A stretch of DNA of 10,807 bases from DSAR01 sp034437315. Its GTDB lineage: Bacteria; Chloroflexota; Anaerolineae; B4-G1. Position 1 is the stretch's first letter. Each line of letters starts with the position of its first letter. Below the pieces are notes generated by a model. The model did not search any database and was not told where the DNA came from. It saw only the letters and a program-made list of their open reading frames with translations. Below, piece after piece: positions 1 through 9,236 of the stretch. Both the position numbers and the translations under genes were made by a program. The stretch spans positions 1 through 10,807 of the forward strand of contig DAOTUC010000190.1 in the NCBI GenBank assembly GCA_034437315.1, given 5' to 3'.

Positions 1-125
1 TCATAGACCCTAAAGGTTTTTGCGCTGGTTTTGATGGAAAAAGGTCATTGTTTAAGGCAAAAACGTTGTTTGCGCGGCCTTGAGCAAAACCTTTAGGGTC
101 TCGCCATGCGAAATCCCAGAGAACC
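1..125. repeat. Inverted-repeat (MITE-like) element, left copy, cut by window edge
   Basis: This stretch matches 10456-10579 in the same orientation over its whole length. The only difference is one base: four A residues at 86-89 against three in the other copy. It contains a perfect 16-bp inverted repeat (5-20 with 86-101; core GACCCTAAAGGTTTT). Between the arms lies a smaller stem (AAGGC at 54-58 with GCCTT at 77-81). Identity with the other copy stops at 125, where the right terminal repeat of the complete copy also ends, so 125 is probably the true element end. The left end would lie about 26 nt before position 1. I see no open reading frame in it. It sits 6 nt beyond the stop codon of the glucan synthase gene, so it forms that gene's 3' flank. 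It could fold in the transcript, but no arm is followed by a T run as in a classic intrinsic terminator. Confidence 0.85.
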
Positions 126-131
126 ATAAAT

Positions 132-3100
132 TTATGCTGCTGGGCGAGTGGAAGCGCGGGCCAACGTCACCAACACCTCGTGCCGGCGACCATCCCCGGT
201 GAGTGGAATCGCCCGTCCAGGCAAGTCCTCCCCATCCAGAGTAATGCGCATCACCCCGCGATTGACCCCATGAGGGTTTTCTACTCGAATGTGGTAGACT
301 GTGGGCTGCTTACGAGCGCGCCCGTCAGTAGCAGCACGCTCGTAAGCAGCGCGCTCGTAAGCAGCGCCGTCGCGATAGATCACCGTGTAGGCCTCCCAAT
401 CCCTGGGAATACAGGGATCAACGTACAGGCTGTCCCCCTCACGCCGCACACCCAGGATCGCCTCGACGCCCAGGCGATACATCCAGCCAGATGAACCGGT
501 GTACCACGTCCAACCCCCGCGCCCCACGTGCGGTTCTACGCTGTAGACATCGGCTGCCACGACGTAAGGTTCCACGCGGTAGCGCGCGACCTTCTCAGCG
601 CTATCAGCGTGATAAACGGGATTCAACATGCGGAATAGGGCGGCGGCCCGCTCCCCTTGGCCCAGTTCCGCAAAAGCCCAAACGGCCCACAACGCGGCAT
701 GGGTATACTGACCGCCATTCTCCCGAATACCTGGCAGATAGCCCTTGACGTAACCGGGATCGTGGGGCGTCTCGTCAAACGGCGGCGTGAAAAGCAGGAT
801 CAACCGCTCATCCGGCCGCGCCAACCGCTCATAGAGCGCCTCCATCGCCTGCGCCGCCCGTTCCGGGTCAGCCGCCCCTGAAAGAACCGCCCAGGACTGG
901 GCCAACGAGTCGATCTGACATTCCTCATTCACAGCCGAACCGAGCGGCGTCCCATCATCGTAATAGGCCCGACGGTACCACGTCCCGCCTGTCTCCCCAT
1001 CCAGTCCTTCATCCCAAGCGGCTTTCTCCAGATTGACGCGCAGCGCTTCGGCCTGCTCCCGGTATCGCCGGGCCAAATCAACGTCCCCCCGCGCTTCACA
1101 CAAGGGGGCGAAACGCATCCACGTGGCGTACAGGAACCAACCCAACCAGACGCTCTCGCCCCGGCCCTCAACGCCTACCCGATTAAATCCATCGTTCCAG
1201 TCGTGGCTGCCGATGAGGGGTAAGCCGTGCGGGCCGCTGGTCGCGCCTTTCTCGATCGCCCGCAGACAATGCTCATATAACGGGTAGGTCTCGGCGGTGG
1301 TTTCGTAATGGCCATAACGCTCGTGTTCCTCCTCCGACAGGGGGTCGCCGGTCAGGAACGGCGCTTGCGCATCCAGAATATCCGCATCCCCCACCGTCTC
1401 GACGTAATGAGCGACGACGAAGGGCAACCAGAGCAGATCGTCGGAACAGCGCGTGCGCACCCCGCGCCCCGAAGGCGGATGCCACCAATGGAGCACATCC
1501 CCCTCCTCAAACTGATGCCGGGCCGCCCTCAGCATATGATCGCGGGCCAGGTCCGGCGCCGCGTGAACGAGCGCCATGACGTCCTGCAATTGATCCCGAT
1601 AACCGAACGCGCCGGACGATTGGTAGAGCGCGGATCGACCCCACACCCGACAGGCTAAGGTCTGGTAAAGAAGCCAGCGGTTGAGCATCAAATCCATCGC
1701 CGGGTCGGGGGTCTGAACCGTTATCGTCTCCAGAAGGCGCTCCCACCGAACGTTTGACGCCTGCCAGGCATCGGTCAACTTCTCCGGATCCTGATAGGCC
1801 TTCACCAGGCGCAGCGCATCCGCCCGGTCGCGACCTTGTCCCAGCAGAAAGAAGACATCCTCAGTCTCATCCGGCGCTAACCAGGCGACGACCTGGAACG
1901 CAGCGCATGGGTCATCCCCCACCCTCACCCTATTCGACAGCGCGATCCGCTTCAGTCCATCAGGGCGACGATAATCGCCGCCTCGCCCCAGGAATTCAGC
2001 CCGATCAGTCGTCAATCCATGCGGCGCGCGGGTCGAGGAGAGGAAGGCGACCTGGGGGGCGAACTCCTCGTTATAAGCATTGCGCGCCATCAAGACGTTA
2101 TCCACGGCGTCAAATTCGGGCGCGACGAATTGCTGGTGGACGTCCCGATTCGGCCCCAATACCCACTCGGCGTAGTAAGTGGCCGTGATGCGCCGATTGC
2201 GCTGCGACTTATTCCGCAATCGCAAGTGGACCACCTTGAGCGGCGCATCGGGCACGACGTAGACGCGCAACATCTGTTCAATGCCATGGCTGTGACGCTC
2301 AAAAGTCGAGTAACCGGCGGCATGGCGAATCAGGCAAGCGGCATCCTGTCCCGCCGGCGACGGCGTCGGCGACCAGACATCGCCCGTTTCCTCGTCGCGC
2401 AGGTAGATCGCCTCGGCCTGCGACCAGCATCCGGCCCGCTCAAGCGGATCGTTGCGCCAGGGGGTCAGCTTATTCTCCCCGCTATTGACGGCCCAGGTGT
2501 AGCCCAAACCGGCCTCGGAAACCAGGCAACCAAAATCGGCGTTAGCGATGACGTTGATCCACGGATTCGGCGGCGACTGTCCCGGTTCCAGGTAGATAAC
2601 GTATTCCCTCCCGTCGCGGCTGAATCCGCCCAGGCCGTTGTCGTAGCGCAGGCCATCCGGCCGCTCGATTGGACGTTCGAGTGGGCGCTCGACCGACGCA
2701 TCCATCTCGGCGGCGTGAGGGGCCGAGATGGGCGTAAAAGCGGGCAATCGGTCCGGGCGTCGCTCTGCGGCGGCGGCTTGTTCGTACAACGTCCCCCGGC
2801 GGCTGTCTAACACGACGCGAGCGACCGTCTGAAGTAGGATTTTCTCCTCGGCGCTCATTTGATCCGCGCGCAGGACAAATACACCGCCCCGCTGGTTGAG
2901 AAAATCGCTGCTGTTCATCCGGTCGATCAGGCGCAGGATACGGCCCTGCAATTGCTGATCATAACCCGATTCGCGCTCGTTCAGAATCACCAGATCGACA
3001 TCAATCTGCCGGTTGCGCCAATAGACGTGCGCCTGAAGGGCCTGTCGCGCCAGTTCAATCCCATCCTCTTCGTAGATCCGCAGCAACAAGATCGGGTAGT

Positions 3101-6100
3101 CCCCCGATATCGCGTGCGACCACAAAGCTGGTTGCCCGCGCGTATTCGACGCGAGTATCGTGGGATCGGCCCGCAACACTGCACTGGGATAAAGCAGGGC
3201 GGAGAGCAGTTGCTGAATTCTCGCCACATCTGACCCATCTAAATCGAGGCGATGAAGCTCGATCTCGCGGCAGGCGCGCGCCTGGTTGAAAGCGCGGGTC
3301 GACGTCGACCAAACCCGATAGCGACGCACCAGGGTAAGCGCCTCGCGACGGGAACGGGCCGCCACGGTCAGGTACGCAAATTGCGCCGTCGTATGCGCGG
3401 GCAAGTCGAAGGTCTGCGCCAGCGACATGATGGGATCAAGAGTGGCCCCGGTCGCACCCGCCCGCGCTGGCCCACGATCCAGCGCCGCCGGCAGCTCCCG
3501 CCCACGACCCAGGAAACGGGCGCGATCGCTCTCGTAGCCCCGGGCGACGGCCCGCCCCGGCCCCAATTCCAGGACGAGCGCGTGGGCCGCCCATACCGGT
3601 TGCTCCTCGGCGGAGCGGGGCCGTCGCCGGAAGAGCAAGCAGTTCAAATCCGCCACATACTCGCTCTCCACGAACAGTTTGCTGAACGCCGGGTGCCGGC
3701 GATCGGCGTCGAGCGGCGCCAGAGAGAGCTCGCCAAAGCTGGTGAGGGTGAAACGCCGGATTTCGTCGCTGTGATTGGTCAGCGTAATTCGGCGGAGTTC
3801 CACGTCATCGTCCGGCGAGACGACGACCTCCATCCTGGCGCTCGTCTCGTGCGCTTGACGGCGAAATTCGACCTGGTGGATGTGAAAGATCGCCTCGTAA
3901 CGATCCGCCTGCATACCGGTGGGTTGGAGACCGATCGACCAGGGCTCGTGTTTATTCTGTCCATCCGGCGTGTGCTCTTGGACGTAAACCCAGACTCCCC
4001 AGCAATCCAGCGTGGCGTCGGCGCGCCAGCGATTGAGCGCGATACCCTGCCAGGCGCTATAACCGCCGCCCCGCGCGGTGACGTAGACCGTATACCGTCC
4101 ATTGGATAGGGCGTGCGTGTGGGGCAATACCGTGTCGACCGGCGCGGGCCACGGTTCCGCATCGACTGTTGGTCGAATGGGTTGAAGCGGCCCGAACTCC
4201 TCCGGATGTGGCTGCTCTTCCACGGGCGCTTGATGGGGGATGTGTTCTTGCAGAAGCAGTTGGACGCTCTGGATGCGTGGGTCGGCGTGGAAGCGGCGCA
4301 CCATGGCATCCTCCTGCAAGTGATTCAGGATGGACAGCAGGCTCATCCCGTGGTGATGCACCATGTAAGAGCGCACAATGGCCCGCTTCTGCCCGGATGA
4401 CAGCCGATCGCTGGTATAATCAATGGCCTCGTACAAGCCATAACGCCCCAACATACCGAGCTCAATCAATCGCTGGACATTCCGCATCACCGCTTGGGGA
4501 TCGACCGATAGGGCCAACAACGAGGCGTATGGGGCGATCACCAGATCATCGCTCAAACCGCGCTTGAATCCCAAACCGGGGACGCCAAAACCGCGATATT
4601 GATAGTTCTGCTGAGCATCGAAGCGGTAGTAACCGGATTCGGAAATGCCCCACGGAACGCCGCGCCGCCGGGCGTAGGCGATGTGAGCCGCCACGGCGGC
4701 CTGGCAACTCTGCTCCAGGAGCGTGTCTTCGTAGGTCTGCATGAGCAACGGCGGCATCAGATACTCGAACATCGAGCCGCCCCACGAAAGAAGCGCCCGA
4801 TGGCCTTCCACCTGAGTGATCGGCCGCGCGAGGTTGATCCAATGGCGCTGCGGCGCGTCTCCTTTGGCGATGGTCAACAAGCTGGCGATTCGGGCCTCTG
4901 AGGCCATCAGGTCGTAGAAATTCCCATCCAGCGTCTCCGCATCTACGTTGTATCCAATGTGAAACACTTGTCGCTGCTCGTTGAAGAGGAAAGAGAAATC
5001 CATCCGGCGGAAAAAAGCGTCCGCCTGACCGGCCAAATCCTGATAACTGATGACGAGGGTTTCCACAGTCAATCGCGCGGAGCGCAATCGGGATACCAGC
5101 CGCCGTCGCCAATCGCAGGCTTCCTGCAACCACGCTTCCGCTTCCGGGCCGATACGGCGCGTCAAATCGTCCAGGGACTGTTGGTCCAATACATTCTGCA
5201 ACTCTCCCAGCCGTCTCTCGCCAGCCCGGTAGATGCGGGGCGCGTCCGCCAGCGAGGGCATGTCGGAGAAAGTCTCTCGCAGAGCGGACCAGGCCGCGCT
5301 CAGTTCTTCATCCATACCATTTGAATCAAACAGCCGCGGCGCTTGGCTCAACGCTGAAATCCAGGGGGCCAACATGCCCACCTCTTGATGCAGGTTTTCA
5401 AGCTGGGATGTCACGTGTTCTACCCAGATACGCAAGTCGCCGAGCAAGGTCACATCCAGCGTATAGGCGTCGCAAGCGACCAGGGCGAGCAGAATATCCT
5501 GCATCTCCTCCCAAGTCTCACCGATCAAGCGGTCCAACAGGTCGCTCCAGGTCGCCGGTTGATCCAGGGCCGCCGTCACCTGTCCACGGATAGACGCCAG
5601 GTAGACGTCTAACGATTCGACCGACTCGACACATTGACGCTCATCTATCTCCGCGACGATTTCCCCCAGGATGCCCAAGGCGTCCAAAAAGCCCTGCCAC
5701 CGTTCCCGGCGGATCACGTCCTCCTCCGGCAAGGCCAACAGCCCCTGCCGGAGCGCCAACAAGCAAGCGGCCAAATTTCCGCTATCGACGGTGGAGACGT
5801 AACGCGGAAGGAGGGGTTTGAGGTCGCTCGTATCATACCAATTGAGGAAATGGCCCCGATACCAGGCCAACGATTCCATACTCTCGAAAGTCAAGCGCAG
5901 GCGAAGGGCCAGGCCCATCCCGCCGATGTACCCCAGGTCGTGAGCGCCCAGCGTCGAGAGCAACGCCAGGCCCAGGTTAGTGGGCGATGTACGCCGCGCC
6001 GCCAACCCCCGAGGGTCTTCCTGGAAATGATCGGGGGGCAACCAGTGATCCTCGGGGCCGACAAATTGCTCGAAATAGAGCCACATGCGCCGGGCCAGGC

Positions 6101-9100
6101 GACGCAATTGCCGACGTTGGGACTCGGTCAGGGTGCGACGCGCCTGACGGCGGACCAGCGCGCGACTGATCCAATAGGCGATCTGGGGCGACTCCACCCA
6201 CAGGAAGAGCAAAGGGACGGCCGGCAAAAGCGCCGTTCGATTGAAAGCGCTGACGCCAAGCGTCAAAGCCAGCGCAAAAAGAGCGACCAGGCCCATTTTT
6301 TGCCACAACAACCCCAATTTCGTTTGCTTGCCGAACAAACGAAAGGTGTGAGCCGACGTCGTCCATTGCAACAATCGCTTGCGAGTCACGGTCAAGCGCA
6401 CGAGCGTCGTCACGATGGCGTCCACCGCGATAAAGCTCTCGTAGGGCAAAAACGCCAACGTCAATCCCCAGCGCAGGAGGTCGATGGACAGCGAGCGCCA
6501 GATCGTCTTGAACGTTCGCTGGCGCACCCCCTGGAGCAGGGAGGTCACAAAGCCGGTGGAGGCCGGCACACCCATCGTCAGAACGCCAAAGGCCGTCCAC
6601 AACCAGGCCGCCCCCGGCAGGAGGAACCAGCCGCTGATCAACAGCGCGAACAAGGCCGGTTTCATCAGGCTGCGCCGGAGATTATCGACAATTTTCCAGC
6701 GATCCAGGACGGAGAGGGTGTTGGGCAAGCGTGTGGGCGCCGTATCCGCGCCGGCGCCCGGCACACGGGGCAGCAACCAGGGGAGCAATTGCCAATCCCC
6801 CCGGATCCACCGGTGCATCCGCCGGGTATATCCCAGGTAATTGGACGGGTAATCTTCGTACATCACCACGTCGGTGGCCAGGCCGACGCGCCCGTGCACG
6901 CCCTCAAACAGATCGTGGCTGAGCAACGCATTTTCCGGGACGCGCCCCGCCAGGCTGCGTCTGAAAGCGTCCACGTCGTAAATCCCCTTGCCGACGTAAC
7001 TTCCCTCGCCAAACAGGTCTTGATAGACGTCTGAGACTGCCCGGGTGTACAGGTCAATCCCGACATCGCCGGCGAAAACCTGCGAAAACAGCGAGCGTTT
7101 GATGCTGGTGGGTTTCACCTCGACACGCGGTTGGAGAATCGAGTAACCGGCGACCGGCGCATCGCTTTCGGGGGTGAAGTCGGCCTGGTTCAGGGGATGA
7201 GCCAACGTCGCGATCAAGCGGATAGCTGTCTCCTTGGGCAGGACGGTGTCGGCGTCCAGTGTGATCACGTAACGAATATCCTGGAGCCGCCGCACATCTC
7301 CCACGAGCGCCTGGTAATTGTGTGATTCGCCCCGCAATAACCGGTTCAACTCGATCAATTTGCCCCGCTTGCGCTCCCATCCCATCCAACAATCCTCGGC
7401 CGGATTCCATTCCCGATCCCGATGGAGCAGATAAAATGCGGGCTCCCGTCGCCGGCCATACTGCTGGTTGAGCGCTTGAACGCCATCTCTCATTCGCTCG
7501 ACGATCTCGTCATCGCCGGGCATGTGCTGTTGAGGCGCATCTGTCAGATCGGTGAGCAGGCCGAAGAACAGATGAGGGTCCATGTTGCCCAGATAATGAC
7601 GCTCTATCTGTCGCAACAACGGCTCGACCTCGTCCGAGTCGCCCAAGATCGCCGGGATCACCACCATTGTGCGACAGGATGCCGGCGCGCCGTCCTCAAA
7701 ATCCAATTTGGCCAATAGGTGTGGCGGAACGAGGTGAGTTGTCAAACGATTGACCAGATTGATGGCAACCGACGTAACCGGCAAAATCCCCAGACATCCC
7801 ACGAGCGCCAACTGGATGGGCGTCCCTCCCACGATGGCGGCATAACCCAGGATGCCGACCAGGAAGAACAGGGTGCAGGCCAGGACGCCGCCCAAATAAG
7901 CCCACATCGGGCGCTTGAAGACCCAACGCCGCGCGCGCTGCGGCAGCGACGGTCGATACCCCAAGCGGTTCTCGAGTTGCTCCCGCCCCTCTCCCAGGAG
8001 ATAAAAACCCACGTGAACCGATCGCGGCAAGCGCAAGCCGCGCCACTCATCCTCCCCAGTCGATGGCGGCCCGCCCTCGTCCACGGATGCGGGGTCCGCG
8101 CCCACGTCCCAGATGTCCTCGTAGGGCAGACCGTTCCAATCGACCTGGTCGGCGTCCTCGCGCGCGGCACCGGGCGATGGAGCGATAGAATCCTGCAACG
8201 ACGCGAAACGTTCCTTGGCCAGATCGACAGCCGCTTGCGCGACCTGCCCCTCTGGGCAATCCAACCCCTCCGCCAGTTCTTCCACCACGCTCCGATAACG
8301 ATCCCGCGTCTCGAAATCCATATGAGCGTAAATGTGAGCCGGATCGCGGCGCAAGGTCGTCTCCACCGCGCTGAGGCGCTCGAAAAACGCGCGCCAATCC
8401 TGGGTCGATAGGGCGCGCAAGCTCAGGATGCTATTAGCCACGATGACGTCGTCGGCGAGATCGGCCGGGAGCGTGACGCCGCCATCGCCGGGTAGGTCAT
8501 CGGCCACCGACAAATCCGCGGCGCGGGCGAGCGCCTGCGCCAGGCGCTCCAACACGCTCAGACGGAACATCGTCGGCAGCGCCCATAACTCTCCCATGGT
8601 CAATGGACAATCGCGTTGATAAACCTCGATAAAGCGCGCCGCCTGCTCCAGGTCGAGCTGATGTTCCCTCTGCTCAATATACGAGCTCTGTTTCCACACA
8701 ATTTCACGGGCCAACACGTACACGCGCGGGTATCCAGACAACGAGGGCCCTGTGAGCGTGGGCAATTTGCGATAGTAGCCCGGCGGCATATCCTCGCGCA
8801 CCTGGCGGAGCGCCTGCTGAATCAAGTAGAAATTATCCAGAACCCACTCGGCGGCGTAGGACAGGGCTCTCTGGGTCTCGCTCATCCGCCCAAAATAATC
8901 GCGGACATGGCGAAACAGGGACTCGTAAACGTCCGGACGATCCAGTAACGGGGGAGGCTCCAAATCCTGTCGGACATCCTGATGCTGCTCGGCCAATCGG
9001 GCCGCCGCGTCCCGCGCAGCGCCAAAGTCCCGTTCCGCCTCTTCCGATAGATCGCCCGAATCGTCGAGCGGGCCAGAAAGATGATCAGCGGTCAGATCAA

Positions 9101-9113
9101 CAGTCATAGGCAT
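132..9113 (-). CDS. ndvB: Cyclic beta-1,2-glucan synthase (NdvB/ChvB/Cgs family), full length
   Basis: This is a membrane enzyme that builds beta-1,2-glucan from UDP-glucose, closes it into rings and trims chain length by phosphorolysis. The protein is 2,993 aa, slightly longer than proteobacterial NdvB/ChvB (about 2,830-2,870). Residues 1-400 are a helical N-terminal region with the family's AAEWVLDNFYLI segment (88-99) and an acidic, probably disordered linker (310-356). Predicted membrane segments lie near 404-428, 433-456, 820-845, 878-900, 939-957 and 961-982. The GT84 domain (about 470-800) has DAD (620-622), SHDLFEG (732-738) and HRWIRGDWQ (767-775). The cyclization/glycoamylase-like region (about 1010-1620) has RTSPTN (1041-1046), SEAR (1405-1408), GISESGYY (1489-1496) and MVHHHGMS (1584-1591); E1406 and E1492 are candidate catalytic acids. 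Two beta-sandwich segments (about 1660-1930, 2155-2450) precede the GH94 barrel, with YRD (2505-2507), HDWNDG (2637-2642; D2641 likely general acid), ENGGQYTH (2798-2805) and WYTGSSGW (2870-2877). The start has GGAAGG 6 nt upstream. Confidence 0.95.
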   Translation of the reverse strand: MPMTVDLTADHLSGPLDDSGDLSEEAERDFGAARDAAARLAEQHQDVRQDLEPPPLLDRPDVYESLFRHVRDYFGRMSETQRALSYAAEWVLDNFYLIQQALRQVREDMPPGYYRKLPTLTGPSLSGYPRVYVLAREIVWKQSSYIEQREHQLDLEQAARFIEVYQRDCPLTMGELWALPTMFRLSVLERLAQALARAADLSVADDLPGDGGVTLPADLADDVIVANSILSLRALSTQDWRAFFERLSAVETTLRRDPAHIYAHMDFETRDRYRSVVEELAEGLDCPEGQVAQAAVDLAKERFASLQDSIAPSPGAAREDADQVDWNGLPYEDIWDVGADPASVDEGGPPSTGEDEWRGLRLPRSVHVGFYLLGEGREQLENRLGYRPSLPQRARRWVFKRPMWAYLGGVLACTLFFLVGILGYAAIVGGTPIQLALVGCLGILPVTSVAINLVNRLTTHLVPPHLLAKLDFEDGAPASCRTMVVIPAILGDSDEVEPLLRQIERHYLGNMDPHLFFGLLTDLTDAPQQHMPGDDEIVERMRDGVQALNQQYGRRREPAFYLLHRDREWNPAEDCWMGWERKRGKLIELNRLLRGESHNYQALVGDVRRLQDIRYVITLDADTVLPKETAIRLIATLAHPLNQADFTPESDAPVAGYSILQPRVEVKPTSIKRSLFSQVFAGDVGIDLYTRAVSDVYQDLFGEGSYVGKGIYDVDAFRRSLAGRVPENALLSHDLFEGVHGRVGLATDVVMYEDYPSNYLGYTRRMHRWIRGDWQLLPWLLPRVPGAGADTAPTRLPNTLSVLDRWKIVDNLRRSLMKPALFALLISGWFLLPGAAWLWTAFGVLTMGVPASTGFVTSLLQGVRQRTFKTIWRSLSIDLLRWGLTLAFLPYESFIAVDAIVTTLVRLTVTRKRLLQWTTSAHTFRLFGKQTKLGLLWQKMGLVALFALALTLGVSAFNRTALLPAVPLLFLWVESPQIAYWISRALVRRQARRTLTESQRRQLRRLARRMWLYFEQFVGPEDHWLPPDHFQEDPRGLAARRTSPTNLGLALLSTLGAHDLGYIGGMGLALRLRLTFESMESLAWYRGHFLNWYDTSDLKPLLPRYVSTVDSGNLAACLLALRQGLLALPEEDVIRRERWQGFLDALGILGEIVAEIDERQCVESVESLDVYLASIRGQVTAALDQPATWSDLLDRLIGETWEEMQDILLALVACDAYTLDVTLLGDLRIWVEHVTSQLENLHQEVGMLAPWISALSQAPRLFDSNGMDEELSAAWSALRETFSDMPSLADAPRIYRAGERRLGELQNVLDQQSLDDLTRRIGPEAEAWLQEACDWRRRLVSRLRSARLTVETLVISYQDLAGQADAFFRRMDFSFLFNEQRQVFHIGYNVDAETLDGNFYDLMASEARIASLLTIAKGDAPQRHWINLARPITQVEGHRALLSWGGSMFEYLMPPLLMQTYEDTLLEQSCQAAVAAHIAYARRRGVPWGISESGYYRFDAQQNYQYRGFGVPGLGFKRGLSDDLVIAPYASLLALSVDPQAVMRNVQRLIELGMLGRYGLYEAIDYTSDRLSSGQKRAIVRSYMVHHHGMSLLSILNHLQEDAMVRRFHADPRIQSVQLLLQEHIPHQAPVEEQPHPEEFGPLQPIRPTVDAEPWPAPVDTVLPHTHALSNGRYTVYVTARGGGYSAWQGIALNRWRADATLDCWGVWVYVQEHTPDGQNKHEPWSIGLQPTGMQADRYEAIFHIHQVEFRRQAHETSARMEVVVSPDDDVELRRITLTNHSDEIRRFTLTSFGELSLAPLDADRRHPAFSKLFVESEYVADLNCLLFRRRPRSAEEQPVWAAHALVLELGPGRAVARGYESDRARFLGRGRELPAALDRGPARAGATGATLDPIMSLAQTFDLPAHTTAQFAYLTVAARSRREALTLVRRYRVWSTSTRAFNQARACREIELHRLDLDGSDVARIQQLLSALLYPSAVLRADPTILASNTRGQPALWSHAISGDYPILLLRIYEEDGIELARQALQAHVYWRNRQIDVDLVILNERESGYDQQLQGRILRLIDRMNSSDFLNQRGGVFVLRADQMSAEEKILLQTVARVVLDSRRGTLYEQAAAAERRPDRLPAFTPISAPHAAEMDASVERPLERPIERPDGLRYDNGLGGFSRDGREYVIYLEPGQSPPNPWINVIANADFGCLVSEAGLGYTWAVNSGENKLTPWRNDPLERAGCWSQAEAIYLRDEETGDVWSPTPSPAGQDAACLIRHAAGYSTFERHSHGIEQMLRVYVVPDAPLKVVHLRLRNKSQRNRRITATYYAEWVLGPNRDVHQQFVAPEFDAVDNVLMARNAYNEEFAPQVAFLSSTRAPHGLTTDRAEFLGRGGDYRRPDGLKRIALSNRVRVGDDPCAAFQVVAWLAPDETEDVFFLLGQGRDRADALRLVKAYQDPEKLTDAWQASNVRWERLLETITVQTPDPAMDLMLNRWLLYQTLACRVWGRSALYQSSGAFGYRDQLQDVMALVHAAPDLARDHMLRAARHQFEEGDVLHWWHPPSGRGVRTRCSDDLLWLPFVVAHYVETVGDADILDAQAPFLTGDPLSEEEHERYGHYETTAETYPLYEHCLRAIEKGATSGPHGLPLIGSHDWNDGFNRVGVEGRGESVWLGWFLYATWMRFAPLCEARGDVDLARRYREQAEALRVNLEKAAWDEGLDGETGGTWYRRAYYDDGTPLGSAVNEECQIDSLAQSWAVLSGAADPERAAQAMEALYERLARPDERLILLFTPPFDETPHDPGYVKGYLPGIRENGGQYTHAALWAVWAFAELGQGERAAALFRMLNPVYHADSAEKVARYRVEPYVVAADVYSVEPHVGRGGWTWYTGSSGWMYRLGVEAILGVRREGDSLYVDPCIPRDWEAYTVIYRDGAAYERAAYERAATDGRARKQPTVYHIRVENPHGVNRGVMRITLDGEDLPGRAIPLTGDGRRHEVLVTLARASTRPAA
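305..365. repeat. Tandem plus inverted 15-bp repeat inside the 3' end of the synthase gene
   Basis: On the minus strand a 15-bp unit (GCTGCTTACGAGCGC, encoding AAYER) occurs twice head to tail, at 351-365 and 336-350, with one mismatch. A third, perfectly inverted copy lies at 305-319, where it is read in a different register and encodes part of GRARKQ. The DNA can thus fold into a 15-bp stem with a 31-nt loop. The repeat encodes residues about 2917-2936, between VIYRDG and the conserved-looking TVYHIRVENPHGV strand. This looks like a low-complexity insertion in a loop of the C-terminal beta-sandwich. The reading frame stays open through it. Confidence 0.85.
2643..2695 (-). repeat. Degenerate ERP repeat in an interdomain linker of the synthase
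   Basis: Residues 2140-2153 read SVERPLERPIERPD, three imperfect 4-residue units built from degenerate 12-bp DNA repeats. They fall between the first beta-sandwich part and the second, which starts near RYDNGLGGFSRDG (2156). A charged, proline-rich spacer is expected to be flexible here. It marks a domain boundary rather than a function of its own. Confidence 0.6.
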
Positions 9114-9236
9114 AGCGTCCCTTCCACGTGATAGGGCCTAACCAATAGAATCCTTGCACAATGAGCGAGAATTTGGCGGTCAATGGCTTCTTTGTGGCGG
9201 CTCTGGCTCGTCCAGTAGGTTAGGTGAGGTTACAAA
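9114..9236. other. Intergenic gap between usp and the synthase gene
   Basis: This 123-nt stretch holds the synthase ribosome binding site and little else. I looked for a minus-strand promoter: a TTGACC hexamer (9178-9183) has no acceptable -10 box at 16-18 nt. No stem-loop followed by a T run was found. The gap is short enough, and empty enough, that transcription from usp into the synthase gene is the simplest reading. A weak or alternative-sigma promoter cannot be excluded by eye. Confidence 0.55.
9118..9125 (-). promoter_or_regulatory. Ribosome binding site of the glucan synthase gene
   Basis: On the minus strand this reads GGAAGGGA, with the GGAAGG core ending 6 nt before the ATG at 9113-9111. 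A second in-frame ATG lies two codons later (M3), about 12 nt from the core. The first ATG therefore has the better spacing and is chosen as the start. Confidence 0.7.

Noticed and set aside
1..125. Left element copy as an intrinsic terminator for the synthase
   Set aside because: It has long inverted arms, but the distance between them (65 nt) and the lack of a T run after the second arm on the minus strand do not fit a standard Rho-independent terminator.
2019..4109. Plus-strand frames of 263 and 285 codons opposite the synthase
   Set aside because: They are antisense shadows of the beta-sandwich and linker regions with low-complexity arginine-rich translations and no ribosome binding site seen.
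5634..7034. Open plus-strand frame of 466 codons opposite the synthase gene
   Set aside because: It lies antisense to a strongly conserved coding region, its translation is rich in Q, R, P and H with no recognisable domain, and long antisense frames are expected in GC-rich genes.
9137..9224. Inverted 7-bp repeat (CCTAACC at 9137-9143, GGTTAGG at 9218-9224) in the usp-synthase gap
   Set aside because: The arms are short and 74 nt apart, with no T tract; this is likely chance and not a terminator.
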